Source of the DNA: Papiliotrema nemorosa
Lineage: Eukaryota > Basidiomycota > Tremellomycetes > Tremellales > Rhynchogastremaceae
Length of the DNA stretch: 64,000 nucleotides
NCBI GenBank assembly: GCA_032158125.1
Contig: JASKOT010000049.1
Span: forward strand, 21,428 to 85,427
Direction of reading: 5' to 3'
Shown one piece after another: positions 34,165-44,974 of the stretch. A model generated the notes under the pieces. It had not been told where the DNA came from. It worked only from the letters and a program-made list of their open reading frames with translations, and did not search any database. The translations under genes were made by a program, and so were the position numbers. Numbering within the stretch: the first letter of the stretch is position 1; each line of letters starts with the position of its first letter.

Positions 34165-36723
34165 ATGAATCGCAGACAGCGTAATCTGCTCAAGTTGGTT
34201 GGCGCTCTAGCAGGCGCAGCGAGTGTTCAGGCGTGTTATTATCAAGCTCTCAATCTGGAGAATCCTTCCGATTACTACTATCGATACTGCTACGCAGGCG
34301 TGAGTTGTGACTCAATACCTGTTGGTTCCAAGTCGCTCATCACCCAGTGTACAGCAATCCAAGCGGCTCAACCGGACTATACTGCCTGTTGCACACCCCT
34401 CCCAGCGGGTGCAACAGCGCCTGCAACTTGTGGTCAGCTATCCAAATCACATGAACAAGCTGGGACGACTTGCCAATGGGGTGCCGTGCCCACCACTGAC
34501 TTTCCTCAGCAGTACAATTATGCCCCATCCACCCAAGGGGGTAACAATCAGAAATCAACTGTATGGGTCACAAGTACCACAACTACTGCTTGTGCTCAAG
34601 GTGCCTCAAGCCCATATGTCCCCTCGGCACCTGTATCAAGTCTGTCAAGCTCCAAGTTTCCCGATGTCAGCCCAGTCTATGCATCTTCACCTCCTTATGT
34701 CCATGAAGACACCTCATCAGGCAAGCTGGCGCAAGCTACTTCCTCTCCGCCTGCTCCACCTCCTCCAGCCCCTTCCTCATCTCCCTGCAAGTCAAATCCT
34801 ACATATGTTCACCAAGAACCCAGCTCATCCCCTCCTCCTTGTCCGCCAGTGTCTTCCAGCAAACAGGCTGAGTATACCTCAAGTCCTCCCCCTGTCAGCC
34901 CAACCACATGGACTCCACCATGTATACCCAGCCAACAAGGTCTGATCTATGGTACCTATGTGCCATGCTCTGGTTCAAGCTGTCCGCATGTTGGGTGCGC
35001 TGTCTCCACCTTGCAGAGTGGCAAGTGCGGTACTGACGTTGCAGTGCCGCACCACCATCTGGCTTTCTGGGCGATCCTCAGAAGCGCAACGGACCACCTC
35101 AAACTGGATCATGCCCCCATGTTGGGTGAGGATCCTCATCCCTGTTCAATGATGAGGGAAATTCGTGTCTGACAACTATGCAGTGAAGCAGCACCTTCTG
35201 ATTTTACAAGAGAGCAACAGAAGAGAGCTGCTGTGCCAACTGTCACACCTGCTCTTGTAGGGAAGCATGACAATCTCAGAAGACCTGTTGTGGGGTATGA
35301 ACCACCCCAAGCCAATGACAAGAGAGCATTACCTATGGCAAATATTGACAATGTAAAGCAACCCCCTCCACCACCTAGAAACCTTGAAGATGTGGAGAAA
35401 CGGGGCAATACAGTGATAGTCACCTCAACTGTCACTGGATCTCAGACTTTTTACAATTGTGCCGGAACCTGGATCTTGGGGACATCAAGCTATGTGTCTT
35501 CATTTTCAAGCAGCGGTGCAGCTGGACTTGCCATGCCGTCCATCAGCTCAGGAGCAGGTGAGTCAACCTCCCACTTGCAATATGCTTTGTGGACTCTGAC
35601 CCATTTCCAGGATCAGCCCCTACAGGAGCAAGAAGAAAGAGAGAACTGCCAATCACATTCACAACTATCAGCACACTTTTCCCGACAGCAAGCTGTCCCT
35701 ACCCAGGAGGAAAAATCCCAGGAACTCAACCCACTGCATCTTACATTTCTGGTCCTATCCCCTCTGGCTCAAAATGCTTCTGCAAATCTGGATATCAACA
35801 ACCTTCCCCACCCTCAGCGAACAGCTCTCCTGTGTCATCTCCTGTTAGGCCATACAGCAGCTCAACTAAAGGTGGCTTGGAGATGAGTATCAGTAGTGGT
35901 GCTGGTGCTGTGCCCTCATTCTCGGTCTCTCAAGATATGGCAAGGAGAGCAATGGTCACGCCAGCTCCCTATGGAGGCCAGTTGATGCACAAGAGAGAAG
36001 CCATGGTAGAATGTCCTTGTGAATGTGGACAGGTTATATCTGTCTCTCCTCCCACAGCTTCTCATTCTTCAAGTGCATCAGGCGGACTGGCAGGATTCTC
36101 AATTAACTCTGGGGCGGGGTCAGTATCTCTTGTATCTGTCACAGTACATGCTCACTGGATAGGGCTGCACCAGTGGCTTTCTACACAGTAGACAATGCCA
36201 GGAGAGGGGCATATCCAACCAATCAACCAAACATTGCACGAGATTACATTGCAGTAGCAGGTGGCTTTCTCAAGCAAGATGTCCCCCCTTCAGATTGGAA
36301 CCGCCCAGAAGCCCCTGAAAAGAGGCAGCTCAATAGTCTTCTTGCAAAGCGTGAAGCACCCCCTGAAGTGGTCACCAGTACCAAGTGGATCACCACTGAC
36401 AACTGTGCCCCAACATCCACTGCTTCCGGATGGAACTCACATGAAAGTCATGATCATGATGAAGATGAAGAATGTGATGAAGATCAGGGTTCTGCAAGCG
36501 ATTATACCATTGTATATGATGCTACATCAAGCGGGAAACTGGCTCAAGCTACATCCAGTCCGTCTCCTGCTGGTGCACCATATACCTACCAGCCCGCCTC
36601 TTCTTCTGGTGCACCTCATGTTGGTATGTCTGCTATGGATCCTGCACAAATCAGAGCTGATATGAAGGTGACGGGACAAGGCCACCAGGTTTTGCTGTTG
36701 ATGCGCCAGAGAGGAGAAAATAG
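34165..36723 (+). CDS. Secreted modular protein with repeated dibasic (Kex2-type) processing sites
   Basis: Six exons (34165-34994, 35045-35125, 35184-35557, 35611-36118, 36163-36623, 36689-36723) join in phase to 762 residues. A signal peptide (LLKLVGALAGAASVQA) leads to a Cys-rich domain of about 70 residues, then Ser/Pro-rich stretches. Six units follow the pattern [AV]G, then an A/S-x-P-like start, then 8-15 residues, then KR or RR. Examples are VG|AAPPSGFLGDPQKR, VG|EAAPSDFTREQQKR, AG|SAPTGARRKR and AG|AAPVAFYTVDNARR. Five of the six begin at an exon junction. Further sites read NDKR, EKR, HKR and AKR. SSGKLAQATSSP occurs twice. It may be a Kex2-processed precursor or a wall protein. No family recognised. 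Nearly all of it is CpG-poor. Confidence 0.72.
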
Positions 36724-36912
36724 GGGCAGCCATAGAGATGATTTCCTCTTATCACTCTTACACTGGACTTTTCAGCGACAGTTCTGCAAAATGTATACAT
36801 GATATCAACAAAACTTTGCATAGTGTAGAGTTCCTAATTTGCATAACCCTTCCAGGTTGTTGTCATCAGGGGATGTGCCATTCCCTCACTGGGGATTGGG
36901 CTTGAAGCTAGG

Positions 36913-38632
36913 TCAAGCTTGCCAAGAGGTGCAGAGTGTATGTAATGCATACCGAACCCAACCTGCATCATTAGTACATGTGCAAGATCTTATGATGCCC
37001 ACTGAGTATGGTACACCAATGGCAGAATCTGCAGAAGTGGTTTGAGTTGTTGAGCCTGCCGCTTCTCTGATTGCAGCACTTGTCACTGGCTTTTCCTTGG
37101 AAGATGAGCTAGAACTTGAGCCCGATCTGGAGGAAGATCTTGATGAGTGCTCAGAAGATGCAGATGGTCTTGATGAAGAGGAAGAAGTGGTACTGCCTGC
37201 TGCTGCTGCTGCTGTTGCTTTTGCCTTTTCTTTCTCCTTCTCTTTGAGTGCTTTCATCTTTGCAAGCTTTTCCGCATCTGGATCAGAAGGTTTTCCTGCT
37301 GATGAGCTGGATGCGGTGACTGGTCTTGCAGAGGATGAAGAACCTCCTGAAGTTGCTGCCAATGTTGATGAAGTTTGTGGTTGCACCATAGTGAGAGGTG
37401 GGTTGAGCTCCTGGGAAACAAGCTGAATAGAGAATAACAGTAATAGGAGAAAGCCTAGTGTCTTGTTCACTGAATGTCAGTAGGTCTCTTTGGCTGTAGC
37501 ATACAAAGGCTGATGCCAATGATCATTGCTAAAGTCTTGGTTCTCCACAGCTTCTGATGCTCCCTGCAATCAGCTTGATCCTCACTGTACTTCTCACTTG
37601 TCCTCAGCCGCCTTTTGTTTTGCTTTCTCAGCAGCTCTCACTTTGATTACCTCTGCCTCTTTCTTCTTTTTGGCCTCGTCTTCCGCTTTTTTCTTCTTCT
37701 CTGTTACTTCCTTCTCCAACAGCTTGGCTCTTTCTTTTTCTTTCTCTGCAGCTCTTTGCTTTTCTTTCTCTGGATCAGGCCGGGCAGATTCTTTTGCTTG
37801 TGGTTTTGCCTTTCCCTTCTCCTTTTCCTTGTCACTGGGTTTATCTTGCTTCTTCTCCTTGTCTTTGTCTGTCTTCTCCCTGCCCTGATCATTGTTGCTC
37901 TCAGGCACTGAAGGTCTGTTGAAATGGCCACTGCTGATTAGCCCAAACACAAGATGTTGAAGTTGATGTGACTTGACTCACACATGTGCTGGCATGCCAC
38001 TCTCCCACCATAGCTCATTTCCCTTTCTCTCCGCTTTACCCATGGGAAATGGCCAAGGTAACATTCTGTTCAATCTTGTAGTCAAGAAAGCTGAAGGGTG
38101 TGCCCGTAGATCATCCCATGGTGTAGGCTCAGGTTCTTTCTCTTCCTTCTTTTCTTTCTTTTCTTCCTTTTTCTCTTCTCTCTTGGAAGAAGAGGATGAT
38201 GAGGCAGGGGCTGGTTCTGGTGGAAGATCTGCTACTACCTGATTCCAAATGATGAAAAAGCTACAGGTCAATTTGAACAGGGTATCATAATATGTGAACT
38301 CACAAGAGAAAAGCCACGGTGAGGTGGACATAAGTGATGTGTAGTCTGGGCACACCAGGTAAGACACCGGTCATTTGAGCCATCAGAGCAAACAAAACTA
38401 GGACAAATCCCCATTGCAGGATGAATGGCGCAACATTTCTGCTGTCAGCATCTAACAAGAGTATGCTTTCTGGTGAGTTTTACCCTATTTTATCAGGGGA
38501 AAGTGTGAGCCCAGGCATGGCATTTGAGGTCATGAAGAGAACCATGCCAATGATGAGGATGACATATACTGGTCCTGGAGCTCCAAGCGCTTCAATTGGT
38601 GGACTTTGATATGCGGGATAGTAAGGGTGCAT
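36913..38632 (-). CDS. Four-helix membrane protein with Lys/Glu-rich linkers
   Basis: Six exons (38632-38484, 38441-38304, 38260-37982, 37933-37598, 37563-37505, 37469-36913) join in phase to 505 residues. Membrane segments: VYVILIIGMVLFMTSNAM, PFILQWGFVLVLFALMAQM, a third across the exon 2/3 junction ending FFFIIWNQVV, and a fourth reading TLAMIIGISLL and then GFLLLLLFSIQLV. Between TM3 and TM4 lie a KEE-type coil, a conserved-looking block (PTPWDDLRAHPSAF and LPWPFPMG) and a long KEKEK-type coil. The C-terminal tail is Ser/Ala/Lys-rich. The start ATG at 38632 precedes PYYPAYQSPP. No family recognised. It is convergent with the dibasic-repeat gene, 189 bp apart, and shares its CpG depletion. 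Its make-up resembles the giant protein, but no homology is claimed. Confidence 0.65.
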
Positions 38633-38897
38633 GATGCTGTAAGACTGAGATGAAGTATGGGGGTGATAAAGTGATACAGACAACAGATACTGACATGACT
38701 GACATGACTTGAGATGTGAAACGGAAAACAAATGCTGATGGAGATGAGGGATGAAAGGATTCCGCAGGATCAAACATGACTTTGTCCGTCACAAGGCATA
38801 TGCAGTTGCAAGTATATCCTCCCATACCCTCCTCATATATGCATGCATGAATGTTCAGAACAGTCCTCCATGAAATTGTATACTTCTTTTCTGTCTG

Positions 38898-40591
38898 TCA
38901 ATACAAGCCAAAGTAGTAGCTCACCTTCTTCTTCTGATGGGAAGCCGGTATAGCTTCTAACCATTGACCTCCTGGCCCATGATGTTCCCCTCTGTCATCT
39001 GCCCCAAGACTGCTTGATGTGGGAGCATTGTAAATCTCCAAAATTGTAGTCCCTGCAACCTCTGTGTACACCTTTGTGATCTTGCCGTCCACCCCGGTAT
39101 ACTTCGCTTTGCAAGCAGGTGCAGAGGTACTGTACACATCATACAACAATCCTGAGGGTTTTGTACCGCTTGCAGAGGTGATTGTAGATTGTACACTTGT
39201 GGATGGAGCAGATGGTGAGTATTGCAGGGCATAGTCAGATGTGGATACACGTGCACTGCCGCTTGCAGCTGGTGCAGACGCACTACCACCCATCTGAACA
39301 GCAGCGGCACCATCCACACCCGCTGCAACAGTTGCAATGACTTGTAGAGTCCCCTTTGTGGCGGTTTTGGTGGGACTTGGACCAACGGGGAATGTTGTTG
39401 TGAAATTGGTAGCCATGTTGGCGCAAGTGGCAGTGGCAGACAAGTATTTTTCTTGTGGTGTTGCAGCGCCTACATAGTCTGTACGGTTGGGGCAGAACTC
39501 AATCTCATAATCCGCTAAACGACCTTTTGATGCAGAGGCGGGACACGTCCAAAGTGCCGTCTTAGACTTCTCGCTGTTTATCAGCAATTTTCTTGCCATA
39601 ATACGTCTCGCCTACTCGTAGGCATACTATCATGTTAGTGACCTAGCTCAAGAACACCATGTATACGCACGGCGTAGGAATTCCGACAGTTGTCCTTGAA
39701 CAGCGAGTAATAGTCGACACCGCAGATTGCGCAAAGATTTGGGTCGTTGTACCCGCCTATATTCAATGTCACGACTAGATTTCTTCGCTAGAAGTATTCA
39801 GTCGACTCACCAGAGCAACAAGCTTTATTGCCAAATTTCTCTTGGCCAAAGCCCACATTGCACGCCGCAAGACATCCTAGATTCTTGCCTTCTTGATCTA
39901 TGCCCGATCGCAACAGAGGCGGGCACATGGGGTTGATGTTGGTCGGACAGTCCGGGTCGGCGCATGTCTCATCTGACGATTTGATCACTAGTGGTATGTT
40001 GAAGCCTGACGCCCTGTGAGCTGCAAAGAATTGTAGCGTGCTCACCGTCTACCAGAGAAACGTCGTAGTTGTCTTCGCCTTCTTTGGCAAAAGTAAACTC
40101 GGCTACGGTATCAGCATTGTCTTCGCGGACGCTCGGAAAAGCTGGCAGCGCACCTAGGGTAGCAGGAGGTTCGTTTGTGACTTGACTATCTTATCAGTCT
40201 TCTCGATGCTGACCTTCGCTTTCGTTACTGACCAAGTGATATCTCCGCCTGTACCCAATCCACATCCACCCGTCAAACACTGAAACTTGCCATCTTGAAT
40301 CGTACACCCCGTTCTAGCCCATATTCTCCCTGCCGTCCAATCGTCTGCCACTTCAAACTCGTTGTACGTTCCAGGGGTGAGTACCCATCCGGTGACTTGT
40401 TGAGGGGCGTTTGTACCGCCTGTATGCATTCCTGGCCATATTGTCGTCCCGCACGAGTTCTTTACCGTGATCTTTCGAGCCGTCGCGAGACTCGCTTGCA
40501 GGAAAATGAAGACGATAATAGATATTAGGATGTGCGATGGGATCAGGTGAAGAGGTCGGGACGGACCCTTGAGGCGACAAGAGGACCCCAT
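38898..40591 (-). CDS. Thaumatin-like secreted protein with Ser/Thr/Ala-rich tail
   Basis: A signal anchor/peptide (ILISIIVFIFLQASLATA) precedes a thaumatin fold. Visible parts are ITVKNSCGTTIWPGMHTGG, TGWVLTPGTYNEFEVADDW and AGRIWARTGC, then CLTGGCGLG. Later exons give CADPDCPTNINPMCPP, NLGCLAACNVGFG and NKACCSG. The domain closes with CGVDYYSLFKDNCR and YAYAYDEKSKTALWTCPAS, then YEIEFCP. The many Cys match the disulfide pattern of the family. Introns lie at about 40026-40066, 39771-39810 and 39613-39669, with another near 40170-40220. About 200 Ser/Thr/Ala-rich residues follow the domain, probably O-glycosylated. Thaumatin-like proteins bind or cleave beta-glucans; activity here is untested. 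The C-terminal stop at 38898 assumes no further intron. Confidence 0.82.
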
Positions 40592-41056
40592 TGTGAATGG
40601 TGGGACTAGACGTAAGGAGCGTATATGGTGAGATCCTCGACAAGCGGTAAGCGGTCCAGCCGATTACCCAGTATACACAAGGTCTCAAAGAGAGCGACAA
40701 TTTCAGAGTGTTCTCGCATCAACGTACTCGACGTCGCTATCGAGGTTGGTACGACGGTCACACCCATGGGACTCGCAATGACCACGGTCATATGTCGAAA
40801 CGTTCTCCCAGTCAAGGGGCTGAGTTTCGGCCCAAAGGATGGTCTTGCTCTTGAGCTGTATCAACAAGTCTGCGCCGATAAAGGATCACCAACTGCAATA
40901 AGGGATTCAAGGTGCAGTGCGTCCTTGGCATGTCTGTGCTGCTGAGTCGACAGACAATCAAGAATCGCTTAGAAAAAAATACGGCAGAGGATTGAATACT
41001 GGTCAATGCATGAGATGTAGTAGCGTTGCAGATTGCATTATAGATTGTTAGATGGA
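40592..41056. other. Intergenic region, no gene seen
   Basis: Upstream of the thaumatin-like gene and downstream of the next minus-strand gene. No supported frame. Confidence 0.45.
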
Positions 41057-42312
41057 TCAGTGAGTGAGTGAGTCTCGACAATTGTCACGCCGTCGGTGAA
41101 CAAGGTCATGCTCGATCTCCCAGAGAAGCGTTCCTACCCCGACATGCCACCGTCTCGATATCCGCCTCATTGCATTCTGCCCCATAGTCTTGGAACTGAC
41201 CCAAGTTTGTCGGACCTGTTGTTCCCCTGCGATTCTCTTATACTCTCGCCGCCTTATCCTGTGATCCCATCCTATCGCAGTGCCCGTGATGACCACCTCT
41301 AAAACGATGACGACCAAATTGAGACAGATTACCACGACAACGGTCGGAAGTCCATGGCATGCTGATCCTGGTAACGCGGCCAGAAAGGCGGGCAGGAGTG
41401 GAGGGGTATAGTGCCATGGTGAAGGACAAGGAGGGAGCTGGTCCGCTTGTAGCAGCAGAAGCAACGCGACTGACTGTCAGCTTGTCCCGTGTGTGTGAGA
41501 GAGAGTTTACGAGACTGTGGAAGTAAAGTGAGGACAGTGATGGTAAGATGTAGACCGCATTGTAGCCATGCTGAGTGTCTGCGATTCAGCGACGTCAATG
41601 CTGTCAATGCTTCTTTCAAGACTCACATGGGCCGACCTCGTATCATCCCTATAATCTCCAACACAATCCCCGGGGCGAGGTACAATGTTTGCAATACAAG
41701 ACAGACGACCAGGATCAACCATAATATCATTGGTTGTATGAGATGTTTGACCAGGAGATACGGTATAGCCGTTGAAAATGCTAGATGGGCCGCGATGAGC
41801 AGAATGTGAATGACCGGTAAGAGGGGTCGACGGAGGTACGGGACTAGCACCTCCTGATCTGAATGAACAGCTGGAGTAGGCCCATGGAGTGGTAGTGACA
41901 GCATACGAGCGGAGCTGAAAGTCTTGAGCGGTGATCGAGGAGGGATCTGATGCCCTATTTGCCGAACCGAAAGTCGAGGACTGGGGAGAATGCTGTGTCT
42001 AACGGGGTTGGGAAGGAGCACGCGCAGACCTAGGTTATGAGTGTCATTTAGCGTCACTTCGCCTTCTCTCCGCGTGAAGTCGAGTCCGACACTAGACATA
42101 TGGGAGATAATCCCGTTTGATGGGCCTGCCGGGGGCTCGACCAACGTCGCCGTGGACGTGTTGGCGGATTGATGTCCCCAGTGAATGTCCTTGTCCATCT
42201 CCTGCAGGCGATGGTCAGATGAAGCGAAAGCAGCAGCTTCGGTCAGCAGTGTTCCGTGCGTGTATACCGTCTCATCTCCATCATATGCGCATAAGTTTGT
42301 GTGCCGTTTCAT
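41057..42312 (-). CDS. Orphan multi-pass membrane protein (5' end uncertain)
   Basis: A hydrophilic N-terminal part of about 170 residues (from ATG 42312) leads to membrane segments PVIHILLIAAHLAFSTAIPYL and ILWLILVVCLVLQTLYLAPG. An intron with a consensus GTGAGT donor follows, then a small exon encoding CGLHLTITVLTLLP. After another intron the last exon gives ALLLLLQADQ, PAFLAALPGSACHG and TVVVVICLNLVVIVLEVVITG. The tail is basic and His-rich. The frame upstream of 42312 stays open with non-ATG codons. A codon-typical minus-strand frame at 42457-42732 (starting with an ATG at 42732) may be its true 5' exon, but I could not find a clean junction. No family recognised. Confidence 0.5.
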
Positions 42313-42749
42313 AGAAAGGATGTCGAGACATGTCGAAGTCGGTATGCGGGACAGCAAAGCCAAAGGATGATCAGATAAGGGGGGAAAGGAGACTTCCCCT
42401 TGTCGTACCGATCTCGCCCTACCTCATTACAGAAGCATATCGTATGATCTTCAGTATCAACTCGCATGCTTTCTAGGATGAATTTTGGTCGCTGCATACG
42501 GATATGCGATCCTCAAGCTGTAGGCTGTAGAATCGCCTTTGAGATCGACTCGGCCAAGACCGATCCGGGATTCCGACTGAATGGCAACCGACTTAGTCAT
42601 GATGGCTTGGAGGACCGACTCGAGCGGTCTTTTCTCGCTCGAGGATGGGGTCAAGATGATGAACGACCTCGTCTCCTGATGTCTGCCTCGAGCATCTGTG
42701 TATAGTCCCTCTCTTACACCTCTCCATCCCATGTGTCGAGTCCGTCAAA

Positions 42750-44790
42750 ATGTCCAGAGTCACTCCCCCGCTGTCGACTCCTGGTCCCGCCGATCAGTCT
42801 GAAAAATCTATACCGACCACTACGCCTAGCAATCTCACTCCCGAAGCAATCATAATAGACTGGGCGGATTCTGACCCTCATGTGAGTGTCAAATAATGCT
42901 CGCTCTACCTGCATCGCGCTCTTGGAAGTACAGCTTACCCCCAGAATCCACAAAACTGGTCGACGGTTCGAAAATATGTCTTACTTTATACCTCGTTAAT
43001 CACCTGTATGCTATGCGCTGCAAACTGTACCCATGTCGCCATCGTCAATCCGGCAGGACAAGAACGTTTCGGTGTTTCACGGGAAGAGTTCACCTTGTCC
43101 TTGACGGTGTTGTTGATTTCTATCGCTATCGCCCCTTTGGTCCTGGCTCCTCTGAGTGAGACTGTGCGTATGATCTTCGCATCATTGCCCATGTTGACGT
43201 GCAGCTGGGCCGTAACCTAATCTATCAAGTCACCGGGCTCTTGTGAGTCGCATTGGATCTTTGAGGAGGAGCTGATAAGACAGGTCGTTTTTGTTATATC
43301 TCCCTCAAATCTTCACTACCAACTACAGCGGATTCCTCGCTGCTCGCTTCTTTGTGAGTTGATATCTGTGCTTTTCATCACATCAGTGCTGAATGAGCAG
43401 CAAGGAATAGCCCAATCCGTCGCCAATTCAATGGTGAGCGGTATAGTCGCCGATATCTTCAGTCCGGAAGACCGTGGTAGACCAATGAACGTCTTTGTCC
43501 TGGCTACATTCTTTGGTCAGGTATGTCTTTGTGACATGCACGTCCGGATTGAATGTGGACTTATGTTAGTCACTAGGTGGGGCAGGATTCGGATGGGTCG
43601 TACAGGATCTTAACTTCCAATGGGTCTACGGCGTACGTCCACTAGAGTAACTCCTGTTCTCCCGCCAATGAACCAGATACAAGCCATTATAGCCGGTGCA
43701 GCGTGCATACTCAACCTCGTCTTTCTGCGCGAAACTCGAAGCGATATACTCCTCCTTCGACGTGCTCAAAGCCTGACGAAACAAACGGGTCAAAAGCATG
43801 TGCCTAGAGGATACGATTCTGATAAAGGTGGATGGAGGTTGATTGCCGTCTCGTGTCTTCGGCCTATACGTGAGTCGCCTCGCTACACTTGGGACATACG
43901 AGCAGGGAATGTGGCTTACAATCCAGAATACCTCTTTACCGAGCCTATCGTTTCCGCTTTGTCTACGTGGATTGGTTTCGCATGGGCAATGATTTTCCTC
44001 GGTGGAACTTCTGTAGGTCTGGTGTTCAAGCAGTATGGGTGGAACCAAGGTCAACTCGGAATGGCTCAGTTGTACGTCTGCCTTTTCATGTTCGGATTTT
44101 CGTCCTCTTTACGCGGTTTTCTCCTGTAGAGTGGTCCCTGACGATTCACAGACCAATCTTTATCGGTGGACTATTAGGGATGATAGCAAACGATCACCAG
44201 GAATATCTCTACCGCCGTGCCGGTACAAAACACGGTGGGAAATCTCCTCCTGAAGCTCGACTTTATTACGCAGCCTACGGCGGGCTTTGTTTCCCACTAG
44301 CAATGTTCGTCTTTGCATGGACGGGCAGACCAGATATACATTGGATCGTGCCTGCCCTTGCGCTGGTCGTCTCCAATTTTGGCATCTTCACAATTTACGC
44401 TGGCGTCTTGTGAGTAGGCCAGTCTCGGTGTGCGGGTCGAGGAATTGATGGACAGCAACTATCTTGCCGATGCGTACGAGACGTATTCTTCCTCCGCGCA
44501 AGCTGCTCAGTCTCTCGCTCGGAACATCTTGGGCGCCGTGTTTCCACTCTTCGCTTATCAATTTGTGGGCTCCCCTCTTTGTCTACCAGATCTGCGCTGA
44601 ACTATAGTACACCGGTATGGGTTATGACCACGCATCGACTTTGGTGGCTTGTGTAGCACTATTCTTGGGTATCGCACCGTTCATCTTACTCAAATACGGA
44701 GCTGAGCTGCGGGCTCGAAGTAAAGTAGCGAGTAGTCTACGGCCCGAACCTCCTCGTGAGATAGAGGGGGATTTCCGACCGGGTCTTTAA
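42750..44790 (+). CDS. MFS drug/polyamine exporter, DHA1 type
   Basis: Twelve-helix proton antiporter of the FLR1/TPO-like group. The N-terminal signature DPHNPQNW is formed across the first intron. TM1 is KYVLLYTSLITCMLCAANC, and the second helix begins EEFTLSLTVLLISIAIAPLVLAPLSE. The motif-C-like region includes GIVADIFSPEDRGRPM, typical of the group, and the link after TM6 reads FLRETRSDILLLRRA. C-terminal helices include TWIGFAWAMIFLGGTSVGL and PLAMFVFAWTGRPDIHWI. At least nine introns of 40-60 nt. Start ATG 42750-42752, stop TAA 44788-44790. Substrate unknown. Confidence 0.84.
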
Positions 44791-44974
44791 GTGAGAGTGA
44801 GCTTGGGTTGTGCATGTCGTCTTGCGCGTGCTGCATCTCGTAAATCATTATGTATCTATATATCATCGCGCATGGGTTTGGCGTAGATAATTTCGTTGAT
44901 GGTCCATTCGGAGCAGAGCATCATCAAGACGACTCTGCTCCCTACTATTCCTTCTCGCCTCACCGTGGTGTGCA

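Noticed and set aside
34949..35152. Reading straight through 34995-35044 in the first exon of the repeat gene
   Set aside because: Splicing out 34995-35044 restores a PHVG repeat and a QKR site in a consistent phase; the read-through frame loses both.
42466..42705. Plus-strand 79-codon frame
   Set aside because: The opposite strand has the more typical C-ending codon use. It may be a 5' exon of the neighbouring membrane gene, so the plus frame is treated as a shadow.
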